Source: an uncultured Bacillota bacterium (GTDB taxonomy: Bacteria; Bacillota_I; Bacilli_A; Culicoidibacterales; ZOR0006). Taken from it: a stretch of DNA of 64,000 bases. The stretch is from positions 1-64,000 of the forward strand of contig CAMFJD010000006.1 in the NCBI GenBank assembly GCA_945956935.1, written 5' to 3'. Both the position numbers and the translations under genes were made by a program. This document shows positions 30,854 through 39,911 of this stretch, in pieces (position 1 is the first letter of the stretch; each line of letters starts with the position of its first letter). The notes under the pieces were generated by a model that made no database searches, was not told the DNA's origin, and saw nothing but the letters and a program-made list of their open reading frames with translations.

Positions 30854-31601
30854 AATGTTACAACTTAGTGCTGAAGAAAAAGAATGGCAAAAACAGATTC
30901 GAAATCGAGCACAACAAGCGTATCAAAGAAATCGTCCTGAACAACTACCCTTTTTGACGCTGCGTGAACAGTTAATTGTTGCACAAAGTATTCAAGAGCA
31001 CGTGATGTTTGATGGTGGTTTTGAAGATGCACAAAGAAAGCGAGCGATTATTGGCACGTACGCACAGCAAGCAGATATTGTTTTGCTTGAAGCGACGTAC
31101 AATAATCGTTTTTATACATTAGGACATCGTGATGTATTAGGTGCTTTAATGAGTCATGGGGTTGATCGTGAACAATTCGGTGATATTCGAATTTTTGAAA
31201 ATAGAATTCAATTAGTGTGTACAAAAACAATGAGTCACTATATTCAACAACAATTCACGCATATTCATAAAGTTCCAGTAATTTTTCAACTGCAGCAGTT
31301 TGAACAGGCATTGGAAAATAATGAGCAGATTGTGGAACAAGAGCTAATTGTCCCTTCATTTCGACTTGATGCAATTGTCGCTGAATTACTTTCATGTTCA
31401 AGAAAGCACGCACAGCAGCAAATCCAAGGGCAGTTAGTTCAATGTAATTATCAATTTATGACCAAAAATGATTTTGAATGTCAAATTGGTGACATGATTA
31501 CAATTCGTCGTTTTGGTCGTGTGAAATTACTTGAGCATCGTTCAATAACGCGAAAAGGAAATCTCGTTTTGTGTGTTGGGCGGTATCAAGACCGAAAATA
31601 A
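30837..31601 (+). CDS. ylmH: S4-domain RNA-binding protein YlmH
   Basis: 254 residues from the ATG at 30837, which overlaps the end of ylmG. The start is uncertain: AGAGGA is 13 bases upstream, and the ATG at 30855, with no ribosome binding site, would give MLQLSAEEKEW. The C-terminal third is an S4 domain (VPSFRLDAIVAELLSCSRKHAQ). YlmH homologs bind ribosome-associated RNA. Its position between ylmG and divIVA is conserved in Bacillota. Confidence 0.9.
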   Translation: MYSSYRMLQLSAEEKEWQKQIRNRAQQAYQRNRPEQLPFLTLREQLIVAQSIQEHVMFDGGFEDAQRKRAIIGTYAQQADIVLLEATYNNRFYTLGHRDVLGALMSHGVDREQFGDIRIFENRIQLVCTKTMSHYIQQQFTHIHKVPVIFQLQQFEQALENNEQIVEQELIVPSFRLDAIVAELLSCSRKHAQQQIQGQLVQCNYQFMTKNDFECQIGDMITIRRFGRVKLLEHRSITRKGNLVLCVGRYQDRK

Positions 31602-31615
31602 AGGGAGATATCATA

Positions 31616-32221
31616 ATGGGGATGTATAAAAAACAACTATTTGGATATAACCAAAGTGCAGTTGAGCAACAACAAAAACAAACTGAAACATTGTTGAAAG
31701 AACGCGATATTCAACTTTTTGATCAACAAGCTCAGGTGCAAAAGCAACAAGAAGAAATCGTGTTGTTAGAAGCAAAAATTGCCAAGCAACAGATTGAAAA
31801 TGAAGAATTAACTAAAAAGGTTGAAAAGCTCTCGCATGAAGTCGCAAATTATGATAATATAGAGCAGACCTTATCAACTGCACTCGTTGTTGCTCAAGAA
31901 GCGGCACAAAATTTACGAGTAATGGCAGCAAAAGAGGCTCAATTGATTGTACAGCAAGCTCAGGAGCAAGCAAAAGCAGAAACACAAGCAGCACTGAAGC
32001 AAGTTGAAACAATTCAATTGCAAGCAGAGCAATTAAAACGTGAATCGCATGTATTTAAAACGCGGATTCGCATGTTACTTGAAGCACAGCTAGAATTGAA
32101 CGCCGATGAAGTATGGAATCAAATTTTTGAACCAATACAACATGAAGCGAATACAAGCATTGAAGGAGAACAAGTAAATCAAGCCCAATCTTGTAGCGAA
32201 CTAGGGATGGTGGAAGCCTAG
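31616..32221 (+). CDS. divIVA: Divergent DivIVA-like coiled-coil protein
   Basis: 201 residues from the ATG at 31616 (AAGGGAGA 7 bases upstream). The N-terminal lipid-binding domain is much reduced: instead of the usual TPLDIHNKEF plus GYDEDEVNEFLD, only KKQLFGYNQSAVEQQ remains. Long Gln/Glu/Lys-rich coiled coils (about 15-95 and 105-150) follow. Identification rests on gene position and the coiled coil more than on sequence, so the function at curved membrane may be altered. Its last 18 codons overlap the 5' half of stem I of the ileS T-box RNA. Confidence 0.8.
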   Translation: MGMYKKQLFGYNQSAVEQQQKQTETLLKERDIQLFDQQAQVQKQQEEIVLLEAKIAKQQIENEELTKKVEKLSHEVANYDNIEQTLSTALVVAQEAAQNLRVMAAKEAQLIVQQAQEQAKAETQAALKQVETIQLQAEQLKRESHVFKTRIRMLLEAQLELNADEVWNQIFEPIQHEANTSIEGEQVNQAQSCSELGMVEA

Positions 32222-32402
32222 GAAGATTTGTTGATTGAACGTATCACTCCTGAGCTCATGCAAGAACCAATAATGGTGTAGACGCATGCGGAGTGGCGAA
32301 CGTTATTTCGCTTTAAGAGGCAACTTTTTTACAAAGTTGTGAAGTAAGGTGGTACCACGGAACTTTTTCGTCCTTATCAAGTGATTGATAAGGGCGTTTT
32401 TT
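32165..32402 (+). promoter_or_regulatory. T-box leader of ileS (specifier ATC, isoleucine)
   Basis: The stem I pairings are GGAG/CTCC (32165-68 with 32247-50), AATCAA/TTGATT, AATCTT/AAGATT and CTAGG/CCTAG. The specifier loop has AGTA (32173-32176) on one side and ATC followed by A (32243-32246) on the other; an AG bulge (32195-32196) and a GATGGTGGAAG apical loop are canonical. The T-box sequence AAGGTGGTACCACGG is at 32346-32360. The terminator CGTCCTTATC/GATAAGGGCG plus T6 is at 32369-32402. Uncharged tRNA-Ile would favour the antiterminator and ileS expression. Stem I starts inside divIVA. Confidence 0.95.
32369..32402 (+). terminator. Conditional terminator of the ileS T-box
   Basis: CGTCCTTATC pairs with GATAAGGGCG (10 bp, one G-U), followed by a T-run ending 27 bases before the ileS ATG. 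It competes with the antiterminator formed by the T-box sequence. Confidence 0.92.
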
Positions 32403-32428
32403 ATTTATCTACTAGGAGGAATATGAGC

Positions 32429-35170
32429 ATGGATTACAAAAGTACATTATTAATGCCAAAAACAGACTTCCCAATGCGTGGGAATTTGCCAAAACGTGAA
32501 CCGATGATGCAGGCCCAATGGGAAGAGCAAGGATTATATAAAAAAATACAAGCAAAAAATGAAGGGCGTCCATTTTTTATCTTACACGATGGGCCACCAT
32601 ATGCGAATGGAAATATTCATATGGGGCATGCATTAAACAAAATTTTAAAAGATTTTGTTGTGCGTTATAAGTCGATGAATGGATTCCAATCACCATTTAT
32701 TCCTGGTTGGGATACACATGGATTACCAATTGAGAGTGCGGTCACAAACAGTGGTGTTGATCGTAAATCATTATCAGTGGCAGCATTCCGTGAATTATGT
32801 GAAGCATATGCACTTGAACAAGTTGCAAACCAAAAAGCTCAATTTAAACGTTTAGGTGTTAGTGCAGATTGGGAAAATCCGTATATTACATTACATAAAA
32901 CATTTGAATCGCGCCAAATTGAAGTGTTTGGTAAAATGGCTGAAGCAGGATTGATCTTCAAAGGATTAAAGCCAGTGTATTGGTCACCATCATCTGAATC
33001 AGCATTAGCTGAAGCAGAAATCGAATACCAAGATAAGCGTTCTGCTTCAATTTATGTTGCTTTTCAAGTAGCAGATGGGAAAGGAATTGTTCATCCAGAC
33101 GAAGCATTTGTTATTTGGACGACGACACCTTGGACACTACCAGCAAATTTAGGAATCTCAGTCAACCCTGAATTAGAGTATGCTGTTGTGAAAACAAATG
33201 AGAAAAAATATATCGTGTTAGCACAACTTGTTGAATCATTAACTGCTGAACTAGATTGGGAAAATGTTCAAATCGATCGTGTTATTAAAGGACAAGATCT
33301 GGAGGGCGTATTGGCACAACATCCATTCTATGAGCGTACATCATTAGTTATGGTTGGTGATCATGTTACAACTGATGCCGGAACAGGATGTGTTCATACA
33401 GCACCTGGGCATGGTGAAGATGACTTTATCGTTGGAAAGAAATACGGATTAGATGTATTATGTCCAGTCGATGGTGAAGGGAAAATGACGGCTGAAGCAC
33501 CTGGTTTTGAAGGTTTATTTTATGAAGATGTGAATAAACAAGTAACAGAATTACTTGAATCAAAAGGTGCATTATTGAAATTAGCATTTATTAAACATTC
33601 ATACCCACATGATTGGCGTACGAAAAAGCCAGTAATCTACCGAGCAACCAATCAATGGTTTGCTTCAGTTGATAAAATTCGTGATGAATTATTAGCACAA
33701 GTAAAAGCAACAAATTGGTTACCGAATTGGGGAGAAACGCGTCTAGGTAATATGATGCGTGATCGTGGAGATTGGTGTATTTCACGTCAACGTGTTTGGG
33801 GTGTGCCAATTCCAATTTTCTATGCGGAAGATGAAACACCGATTATGACTCCTGAAACAATTGCACATGTTGCTAGCTTATTCCGTGAGCATGGATCAAA
33901 TGTTTGGTTTGAACGTGAAGCAAAAGATTTATTACCCGAAGGATTTACACATCCTAATTCACCAAATGGAAAATTCAGTAAAGAGACAGATATTATGGAT
34001 GTTTGGTTTGATTCAGGAAGTTCACACACAAGTGTTTTAGTTGAACGTGGTTTACCATATCCAGCAGATCTTTATCTAGAAGGAAGTGATCAGTACCGTG
34101 GGTGGTTTAATTCATCACTTATTACTGGTGTCGCAACACAAGGAGTTGCACCGTATAAGAGTGTGTTAAGTCATGGGTTTGTCCTTGATGCAAAAGGAAA
34201 TAAAATGTCAAAATCTGTTGGGAACGTCGTTGATCCATTGAAAATGATGAACCTCTTCGGTGGGGATATTTTACGTCTTTGGGTAGCAACAGTTGATTAT
34301 CAATCAGATGTGCGTATTTCTGATGATGTTGTGAAACAAGTCGCGGAAAGCTACCGTAAAATCCGGAACACATTCCGTTTCTTACTTGGAAGCACAAGTG
34401 ACTTCACACCGATAACAGATAGTGTCGCAGTTGAAACAATGCCAGAAGTTGACCAATATATGTTAGCATTACACCACCGTCTAATGACGCAATTGCATGT
34501 AGCTTATGAAGCATATGATTTCGTCGAAGTGTACCGTCAAGTGATTAACTTTATCACAAATGAATTAAGTGCCTTCTATTTAGATTTCACAAAAGATATT
34601 CTTTATATCGAACGTGAAAATGATCATGCACGTCGTAGTGTCCAAACAGTATTGTATACAATTTTAGTTGATTTTGCGCAAGTGTTAGCACCATTCATCC
34701 CACATACAAGTGATGAAGTTTGGGAATTCATCCCAGGTGTTGAGGCAGAAAGTATCCACTTAACTGATATGAATACATACGAAGTAACAGCAGACCAAGT
34801 AGCGTTAATTGCGAAATGGGATGTATTCATGAACGTGCGTCATGATGTGTTAAAAGCCTTAGAAATCGCTCGTAGCGAAAAAGTAATAGGAAAATCATTA
34901 GAAGCAAAAGTGACAATGTTCATCAAAGATGAAAAAACACGTACATTCTTCCATGAAATTCCAAACTTAAAACAATTATTCATCGTTTCAACAGTTGAAC
35001 TTGTTGATGTGAATGGGATTGAAGGTTACGAAAGTGAAATAGCAGTGATTACCGTTGTACCATTTGGTGGCGAAACATGTGAACGTTGCTGGAACCATTT
35101 TGAAGCTGAAGAAATGGCGAACGAACACATCTGTACCCGTTGTAATGAAGTGCTAGCATCGGTACAATAA
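32429..35170 (+). CDS. ileS: Isoleucyl-tRNA synthetase
   Basis: 913 residues from the ATG at 32429; AGGAGG is 9 bases upstream, and an ATG at 32423 is too close. The HIGH motif is in [14 protein letters not shown], the CP1 editing region contains [16 protein letters not shown] is in [10 protein letters not shown], and a C-terminal zinc finger has CERCWNHF and CTRC. It charges tRNA-Ile and edits misactivated valine. It is controlled by the T-box upstream. Length and C-terminal zinc domain fit the bacterial type I enzyme. Confidence 0.98.
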   Translation: MDYKSTLLMPKTDFPMRGNLPKREPMMQAQWEEQGLYKKIQAKNEGRPFFILHDGPPYANGNIHMGHALNKILKDFVVRYKSMNGFQSPFIPGWDTHGLPIESAVTNSGVDRKSLSVAAFRELCEAYALEQVANQKAQFKRLGVSADWENPYITLHKTFESRQIEVFGKMAEAGLIFKGLKPVYWSPSSESALAEAEIEYQDKRSASIYVAFQVADGKGIVHPDEAFVIWTTTPWTLPANLGISVNPELEYAVVKTNEKKYIVLAQLVESLTAELDWENVQIDRVIKGQDLEGVLAQHPFYERTSLVMVGDHVTTDAGTGCVHTAPGHGEDDFIVGKKYGLDVLCPVDGEGKMTAEAPGFEGLFYEDVNKQVTELLESKGALLKLAFIKHSYPHDWRTKKPVIYRATNQWFASVDKIRDELLAQVKATNWLPNWGETRLGNMMRDRGDWCISRQRVWGVPIPIFYAEDETPIMTPETIAHVASLFREHGSNVWFEREAKDLLPEGFTHPNSPNGKFSKETDIMDVWFDSGSSHTSVLVERGLPYPADLYLEGSDQYRGWFNSSLITGVATQGVAPYKSVLSHGFVLDAKGNKMSKSVGNVVDPLKMMNLFGGDILRLWVATVDYQSDVRISDDVVKQVAESYRKIRNTFRFLLGSTSDFTPITDSVAVETMPEVDQYMLALHHRLMTQLHVAYEAYDFVEVYRQVINFITNELSAFYLDFTKDILYIERENDHARRSVQTVLYTILVDFAQVLAPFIPHTSDEVWEFIPGVEAESIHLTDMNTYEVTADQVALIAKWDVFMNVRHDVLKALEIARSEKVIGKSLEAKVTMFIKDEKTRTFFHEIPNLKQLFIVSTVELVDVNGIEGYESEIAVITVVPFGGETCERCWNHFEAEEMANEHICTRCNEVLASVQ

Positions 35171-35202
35171 AAAAAGCAATCAAAATTGCAGCAATTGGCG
35201 TA

Positions 35203-35255
35203 CAGAAATAAACGCCTTTGACACACAAAAGTGTGAGGTGAAAGGCATATTTCTG
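35203..35255 (+). other. Long imperfect intergenic hairpin without a T-run
   Basis: CAGAAATA pairs with TATTTCTG, GCCTTT with AAAGGC, and CACAC with GTGTG around an AAAA loop, with small internal loops; flanking CAATTGG/CCATTG may extend it. No T-run follows, so it is not an ordinary terminator. It may be a processing site, a small RNA or the trace of a mobile repeat. No second copy was noticed in the window. Confidence 0.5.
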
Positions 35256-35336
35256 ATGGACCATTGAAGTCAGTAGCATATTGATGTGAGTCTTGCATAA
35301 GCAAGTAATGAATCAGTAGTTGAAAATAATAAAGTT

Positions 35337-35375
35337 AAACGAACAAGAATGAATTCAATCTTGTTCGTTTTTTTG
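35337..35375 (+). terminator. Terminator downstream of ileS
   Basis: AAACGAACAAGA pairs with TCTTGTTCGTTT (12 bp), followed by a T-run. It lies 167 bases after the ileS stop, so the hairpin at 35203-35255 would be in the ileS transcript. Confidence 0.92.
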
Positions 35376-35475
35376 TAGATAGTAATTAATTATAAATTTT
35401 AAAAAAGATTATGCAAGAACAAAGTAGTATATCTAAAGTTTCATACTTAACAGATTTAGACTAATAATTAAAAGA

Positions 35476-35510
35476 ACGAGGTATTACAAAATTGTAATAT
35501 CTTGTTTTTT
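35476..35510 (+). terminator. Terminator just before the MFS remnant
   Basis: ACGAGGTATTAC pairs with GTAATATCTTGT (two G-U pairs), followed by T6. It sits immediately upstream of the pseudogene, where no complete gene precedes it; it may belong to a deleted gene. Confidence 0.75.
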
Positions 35511-35524
35511 AAAAAGTTGATATT

Positions 35525-36347
35525 ATGACTAGACGAACGGCTATTAGTGTGATGATGAATACAGTTCAAATTATCGGTTACGCATTAGCGGGTGTTGTCA
35601 TTAGTACTAGTGGTGTTGTGATTTGCCTTATCCTTGATAGTATGACTTTTCTAATTACCGGATATTTCTATGGTCGAATTGAGCAACAAGAAATATTGAT
35701 GAAGCCAAGTAAAATGACAACTTTAAAAGCAGATGTCCAAGCCGGATATCAATTTGTTGCGAAAAAAGAAATTTTGGTATATATTCTTGGAATTACGATA
35801 GTAGGGAATTTTTGATTGCCCGGCGAGATGCGTATAGTGGTTTGTATTTTTCGCAATTGAATGCGGTAATCGGGTTTTCACTATTTATGACAATTATGGC
35901 AGTTAGTTCGGTTGGTGCTGGTTTAATTTTAAGTAAGGTTCAAAATATTGGCAAATATATGTTTTTGGTTTCGCAATTGGAGCAATTGGTTTTCTACTCT
36001 TGAGTTCAACAGCAATGCTTGTGTATCTTTCCGGTATTTGCTTTGGAATTTCGAATGTTTTTGTTTCTGTTTCAAATGCAACGTTGATTCAAGTACATAC
36101 ACCTAAAGAATTAATCGGGCGCGTTTTTAGTATTTTCAGTAGTGTTGGCAATTTAATTGCCCCGCTCAGCTTAGTAGTCGTTGGTATCATTGGTCAAGTC
36201 ATCTCTTTAGCAATCATTTTCTGTAGTCTTGGATTATTGATGGGGAGTTTAAGTCTTATCACCTCACTTGCTTTAAAACGAGCAGAGCACATCAGAGAAA
36301 CTGATGAGGATAGTAGCCGAACAACTGAAATAAATGCTACTATTTGA
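35525..36347 (+). pseudogene. Decayed MFS transporter (MFS_3-like)
   Basis: Three consecutive reading-frame pieces together resemble the middle and end of a major facilitator drug or siderophore exporter. The N-terminal third (about the first four helices) is missing. Piece 1 (35525-35815) ends at a stop after VGNF; piece 2 continues in another frame to about 35958; then a further shift restores YVFGFAIGAIGF, joined to a long piece with LIQVHTPKELIGRVFSIFSS, a motif typical of the family. There are thus a 5' truncation, at least one deletion or frameshift near 35815 and another near 35958. It is not expected to make a functional protein. Confidence 0.85.
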
Positions 36348-36384
36348 TAAATAATGAGAAAATTTTTAAATTTTTTTGTTTTTT

Positions 36385-36413
36385 TTGACAGAATAAATTC
36401 ACTTGGATGTTAT
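36385..36413 (+). promoter_or_regulatory. Promoter of the secreted unknown gene
   Basis: A consensus TTGACA (36385-36390) is followed after 17 bp by TGTTAT (36408-36413), about 48 bases before the ATG at 36461. Confidence 0.65.
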
Positions 36414-36460
36414 GTATTAATATAATGTACAGAGATGGTAAATATTTTAGGGGGATTAAG

Positions 36461-37564
36461 ATGAAGAAAATCATTTTAATAGTCATCACTTTAATCGTGG
36501 TAGTGGGTACGAGTATCGTGTATCAGGATAAATCCACATATTTCCAACCCCAGGCAAATGATGTCATTGCTTTTTCGGAAAATTATAACGGACCGATTGT
36601 CACGACAAGTGCCTATATTTTACGTGAAGATAGTGAATTAGGGGAACAAATCCGAGAAATGAAAATTCCACCGGAACTACAAAAAAGTCGAATGAATGGT
36701 AAATATTATGATAGCACATCACAAACATTGTTTTTCACAAACGAGGTAGGTTTTTTTGCGTATAATCTCAAGCGAAATAAGGTAAAAACAATCAATCAAG
36801 GGATTACGGGTTATACATTTAAAGTTGATAACGGAATAATTTTTTATAACTTGGATATTGGAATTGATCAGATTAATCCGAGTGACGGTTATCAAAATCA
36901 AATTTGTGAATATACATTAGCGACAACAAAGCATCATTGTTATGATTTGATCAATATGCAAGCTTTTGATGTTCTTCCGAGTAACGATTTGTATTATGTT
37001 GTTGGCTATACGAGTGACTTGACAGGCTATACGAATATGGTGAATAGCTTGCAAGTATATGAACGAGAAACAATGACATTAGTCAATGTAATTGAAATTG
37101 AACAAGAGAAATTAGAAGGCCGCTGGTTTCCGACAATTTTCATCAATGATAAAGGTTCACTAATTATTAATAATGATGGTGTCTCATACCACGAATATGT
37201 CGATGAGACAGTGGTAACGTTAGCTGATTCAACGTATCAAATGAATTTCAGTCATAGCACAGCTGACTATATGTTCTATGGTGGTGGTTTCGGTGATTAT
37301 GATGCGAATCAAGATTGTACATTTATTGCACGAACGTTAGATGCAATTACATGTGAGCCAGGAATGTTAGCAATTGTGCCAATGTATGGTGGGAATCAAA
37401 TGATACCTGATAACAATGGACTTTTAAGTAAATCAACATGGTTTGAAACTGGTGAAATGTATATCAATGTCATCGATTTAACAATATTGCAAGAAGTGCG
37501 ACGAATTCAACTTGATGAAACTCATAATTTCACGCGACACTTTATTTATCTCAGTGATTTTTGA
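36461..37564 (+). CDS. Exported or membrane-anchored protein of unknown function
   Basis: 367 residues from the ATG at 36461, which has AGGGGGA 5 bases upstream. One N-terminal hydrophobic segment (about 2-20) acts as signal or anchor. The rest is hydrophilic, rich in Tyr, Asn and Asp, with repeated beta-strand-like runs (such as TLFFTNEVGFFAYNLKR and LYYVVGYTSD), suggesting a beta-propeller-like outside domain. Cysteines are few and could pair. I do not recognise a family. It has its own promoter, and the next gene's promoter overlaps its 3' end. Confidence 0.7.
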   Translation: MKKIILIVITLIVVVGTSIVYQDKSTYFQPQANDVIAFSENYNGPIVTTSAYILREDSELGEQIREMKIPPELQKSRMNGKYYDSTSQTLFFTNEVGFFAYNLKRNKVKTINQGITGYTFKVDNGIIFYNLDIGIDQINPSDGYQNQICEYTLATTKHHCYDLINMQAFDVLPSNDLYYVVGYTSDLTGYTNMVNSLQVYERETMTLVNVIEIEQEKLEGRWFPTIFINDKGSLIINNDGVSYHEYVDETVVTLADSTYQMNFSHSTADYMFYGGGFGDYDANQDCTFIARTLDAITCEPGMLAIVPMYGGNQMIPDNNGLLSKSTWFETGEMYINVIDLTILQEVRRIQLDETHNFTRHFIYLSDF

Positions 37565-37589
37565 TTTTCATTGCGAAAAGTGATATGAT
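37561..37589 (+). promoter_or_regulatory. Promoter of the VanZ-like gene
   Basis: TTGATT (37561-37566), 17 bp, then TATGAT (37584-37589). The -35 overlaps the stop codon of the upstream gene, and the ATG follows about 28 bases after the -10. Confidence 0.75.
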
Positions 37590-37616
37590 AAACAGGAAAT
37601 AATGGGGGAATTTAAA

Positions 37617-38204
37617 ATGCTAGGAATGTTATTACAGTTGGTAGCGAGTGTTATCTTAGGATTTGGTGTGAATTATGTGGTGACGAGTGAGATTATTGTC
37701 AGTGTTTTTGGGGGAAGCCAGCAGGCATATATGATTGTCAGTATCCTCGCATTGATTATCCAAATTTTCGTGATTTTTATCATCATGCGCCTGATTGTGA
37801 GCAAGCGGATCAACAAGCCAACGTTGATTGCGATTAGTGTTGCGTATGTGAGTATGTTAATTGTTTTGCTCTTTGGTCGTGTTGTGATGGAGCCAACGTT
37901 CAATTTCAATCTGGGTTATCTTTTCGATTTCAGTGGGATGAATGTGATGCAAAATTTGTTGAACTTCATGTTCTTTATACCACTTGGTTGGTTTGCATGT
38001 ACGTTGAATCAGCGCTATGCGGTTTCGCTTCCGATTGTGATTGCTTGTGTTGTCGCGAGTGTCATTGGTATCGAGTTGATCCAGTATTTTAGCTTGCGTG
38101 GAATTTTCGACATCGTCGATATCGTTCTAAATGTCGCTGGAATCATGAGTGGTTATTACCTCACACGTTATACGATCCAAACACTTCGGCTGAAAAAAGT
38201 ATAA
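37617..38204 (+). CDS. VanZ-like family membrane protein
   Basis: 195 residues with about six membrane segments. The second half matches the VanZ pattern: NLLNFMFFIPLGWF, then IGIELIQYFSLRGIFDIVDIVLNVAGIMSGYY. VanZ proteins are linked to low-level teicoplanin resistance, but most members have no known role. The ATG at 37617 has GGGGG 8 bases upstream; the ATG at 37602 has only AGGAAAT. It has its own promoter and terminator, so it is a single-gene unit. Confidence 0.8.
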   Translation: MLGMLLQLVASVILGFGVNYVVTSEIIVSVFGGSQQAYMIVSILALIIQIFVIFIIMRLIVSKRINKPTLIAISVAYVSMLIVLLFGRVVMEPTFNFNLGYLFDFSGMNVMQNLLNFMFFIPLGWFACTLNQRYAVSLPIVIACVVASVIGIELIQYFSLRGIFDIVDIVLNVAGIMSGYYLTRYTIQTLRLKKV

Positions 38205-38206
38205 AC

Positions 38207-38245
38207 TAAAAGCCAAACACAACGATACGTGTTCGGCTTTTTTTG
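38207..38245 (+). terminator. Terminator of the VanZ-like gene
   Basis: AAAGCC-A-AACAC pairs with GTGTT-C-GGCTTT with one internal mismatch and is followed by a T-run. Confidence 0.85.
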
Positions 38246-38289
38246 ATCTGCAAACTTTGAGCAAACACATCACTGTAGCAAAAAATAGT

Positions 38290-38425
38290 ATCTTACGGAG
38301 AAGAATACTGCTAGCGTATGCAAAAACAAGCAGTAATAAAATGAACGATTAGTTATTAACAGGTATTGTATCAATTGAATACTAGCGGTGTACACACAAT
38401 TGGCAATTAGCGGTACAAGTGCTAG
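38290..38425 (+). other. Two intergenic hairpins upstream of mgtE
   Basis: The 270-base gap before mgtE holds AGTATCTT/AAG-ATACT (about 38297-38319) and a longer hairpin pairing CTAGC (38382-38386) with GCTAG (38421-38425) and TGTAC (38389-38393) with GTACA (38413-38417). The sequence GAATACT...TAGCG occurs near both. The conserved blocks of the M-box (ykoK) Mg2+ riboswitch are not recognisable. The likely mgtE promoter lies downstream, so these may belong to a separate small RNA or be incidental. Confidence 0.35.
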
Positions 38426-38477
38426 GGGAATTTTAAATCTTCACTTTTTGAGATGCTAGGCAGTGTCTTTGCAGTTA

Positions 38478-38486
38478 TGCTATAAT
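38478..38486 (+). promoter_or_regulatory. Extended -10 promoter of mgtE
   Basis: TGC followed by TATAAT (38481-38486) is an extended -10 element about 30 bases before the start codon. No convincing -35 is seen. The resulting leader would be very short. Confidence 0.55.
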
Positions 38487-38515
38487 AACTCAAGAAGGAA
38501 AGGTGGCAAGTGGCG

Positions 38516-39889
38516 ATGAATCATGCTCAAAAAAAACGTGGAATGCAATTGAAACGTGTCAAAGACTATATGAAAACAGAACAAATGGAGCATTTCCGAG
38601 ATTATTTTCTTGGATTACATCCATTTGACCAATTTGTTATTTTTAAAGAGATAGATGAGGCAGATCAACATTATTTTTATGAATGGCTATCGCCTGATGA
38701 AGTGGCGGAGTTTATCAGATATTTTGAACCGGAAGACCGCATAAAAAAATATTTTGATAAAATGTTACCAACATATGCTTCCGCAATTTTAGGTGCAATG
38801 CCATCAGATGACGCGGCTGATTTATTACAGCAACTGCCAAAAAGTCAAAAAGAACATTATTTGAAGTTTTTACACCGTACGGATCGTGAAGATATTGTTG
38901 ATGCATTGACACATGAACAACAGTCTGCTGGTGGAATTATGACGTATGATATGATTGTAGTTGAAGCACATTTGAATGTACGCGAAGCATTAGAACTTGT
39001 TGTTGAGAAAGCACCAGAAGCAGATATGATTTATGTTATTTACGTTGTCGATGAATATGATCGACTTGTTGGTGTATTATCGCTACGTGAATTACTCGTT
39101 GCCAAAGCAGATCAAACAGTTGGAGAAATTATGAGCTATGATGTCGTTAGTGTAAGCGAAGATACAGATCAAGAAGAAGCGGCACGATTAATGCAAGATT
39201 ATAATTTATTGGCATTGCCTGTATTAGATGAACACGAGCATTTAAAGGGAATTATTACAGTTGATGATGCAATGGATGTATTAACTGAAGAATATGAAGA
39301 AAATTTATTGAATTTACAAGGTATTGGTTCGGAGACTATTCAATCAACGTTGTTATATAGTATGAAGAATCGGTACAAGTGGTCACTCGTATTTACGGTA
39401 CTTTCACTCGTTGTCGCATTTATTATTAGTCGATTCGAAACTATTTTTATCGGATTACCAGTATTAGTTGCATTTGTTCCAGTTATCTCTAATGTCGGTG
39501 CAGCGAGTGGAAATCAAACGCTCGCAGTTGTACTATTAGCTCTTGATCGTGATGAGGATCCGTTTACATGGAGAGAGATTATGAAATTGCTTGGACGACA
39601 ATTATGTATTACATTACCGATAGGATTAGCGATGAGTATTGTCGCGAGTGCTGTTGCAAGTACATTTTCTGATATGCATATGTTTACGTTACTTGTCGGC
39701 GTTACAATTTTATGTGCAACGTTGTTGAGTAATGGACTTGCAGTATTAATTCCAATTATTTTGAAAAAATTAAACCGAAACCCGCATGTCCTTGCGAGTA
39801 CGATGATTACGATTAGTGTCGATGTTTGTATTTTCGCACTGTATTTATTTAGTGCACAAGTATTGCTTGAACGTGGATTCCTTGGATAA
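38516..39889 (+). CDS. mgtE: Magnesium transporter MgtE
   Basis: 457 residues from the ATG at 38516 (AAGGTGG 9 bases upstream); a GTG at 38510 is an alternative. The N-terminal helical MgtE_N domain (about 20-125, with FEPEDRIKKYFDKML) is followed by two CBS domains (about 135-260) that sense Mg2+ and nucleotide, and a C-terminal pore with five membrane segments containing PVISNVGAASGNQTLAVV, the conserved Mg2+ path. It imports Mg2+ as a homodimeric channel. The small membrane protein gene follows after 22 bases. Confidence 0.95.
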   Translation: MNHAQKKRGMQLKRVKDYMKTEQMEHFRDYFLGLHPFDQFVIFKEIDEADQHYFYEWLSPDEVAEFIRYFEPEDRIKKYFDKMLPTYASAILGAMPSDDAADLLQQLPKSQKEHYLKFLHRTDREDIVDALTHEQQSAGGIMTYDMIVVEAHLNVREALELVVEKAPEADMIYVIYVVDEYDRLVGVLSLRELLVAKADQTVGEIMSYDVVSVSEDTDQEEAARLMQDYNLLALPVLDEHEHLKGIITVDDAMDVLTEEYEENLLNLQGIGSETIQSTLLYSMKNRYKWSLVFTVLSLVVAFIISRFETIFIGLPVLVAFVPVISNVGAASGNQTLAVVLLALDRDEDPFTWREIMKLLGRQLCITLPIGLAMSIVASAVASTFSDMHMFTLLVGVTILCATLLSNGLAVLIPIILKKLNRNPHVLASTMITISVDVCIFALYLFSAQVLLERGFLG

Positions 39890-39911
39890 CAGTTGAAATA
39901 GGAGATAATCT

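Noticed and set aside
35411-35464. 17-codon ORF between the ileS terminator and the MFS remnant
   Set aside because: No ribosome binding site, no recognisable sequence, and length is within chance for AT-rich DNA.
38246-38510. M-box Mg2+ riboswitch upstream of mgtE
   Set aside because: None of the conserved M-box blocks are present, and the likely mgtE promoter is downstream of the structured part.
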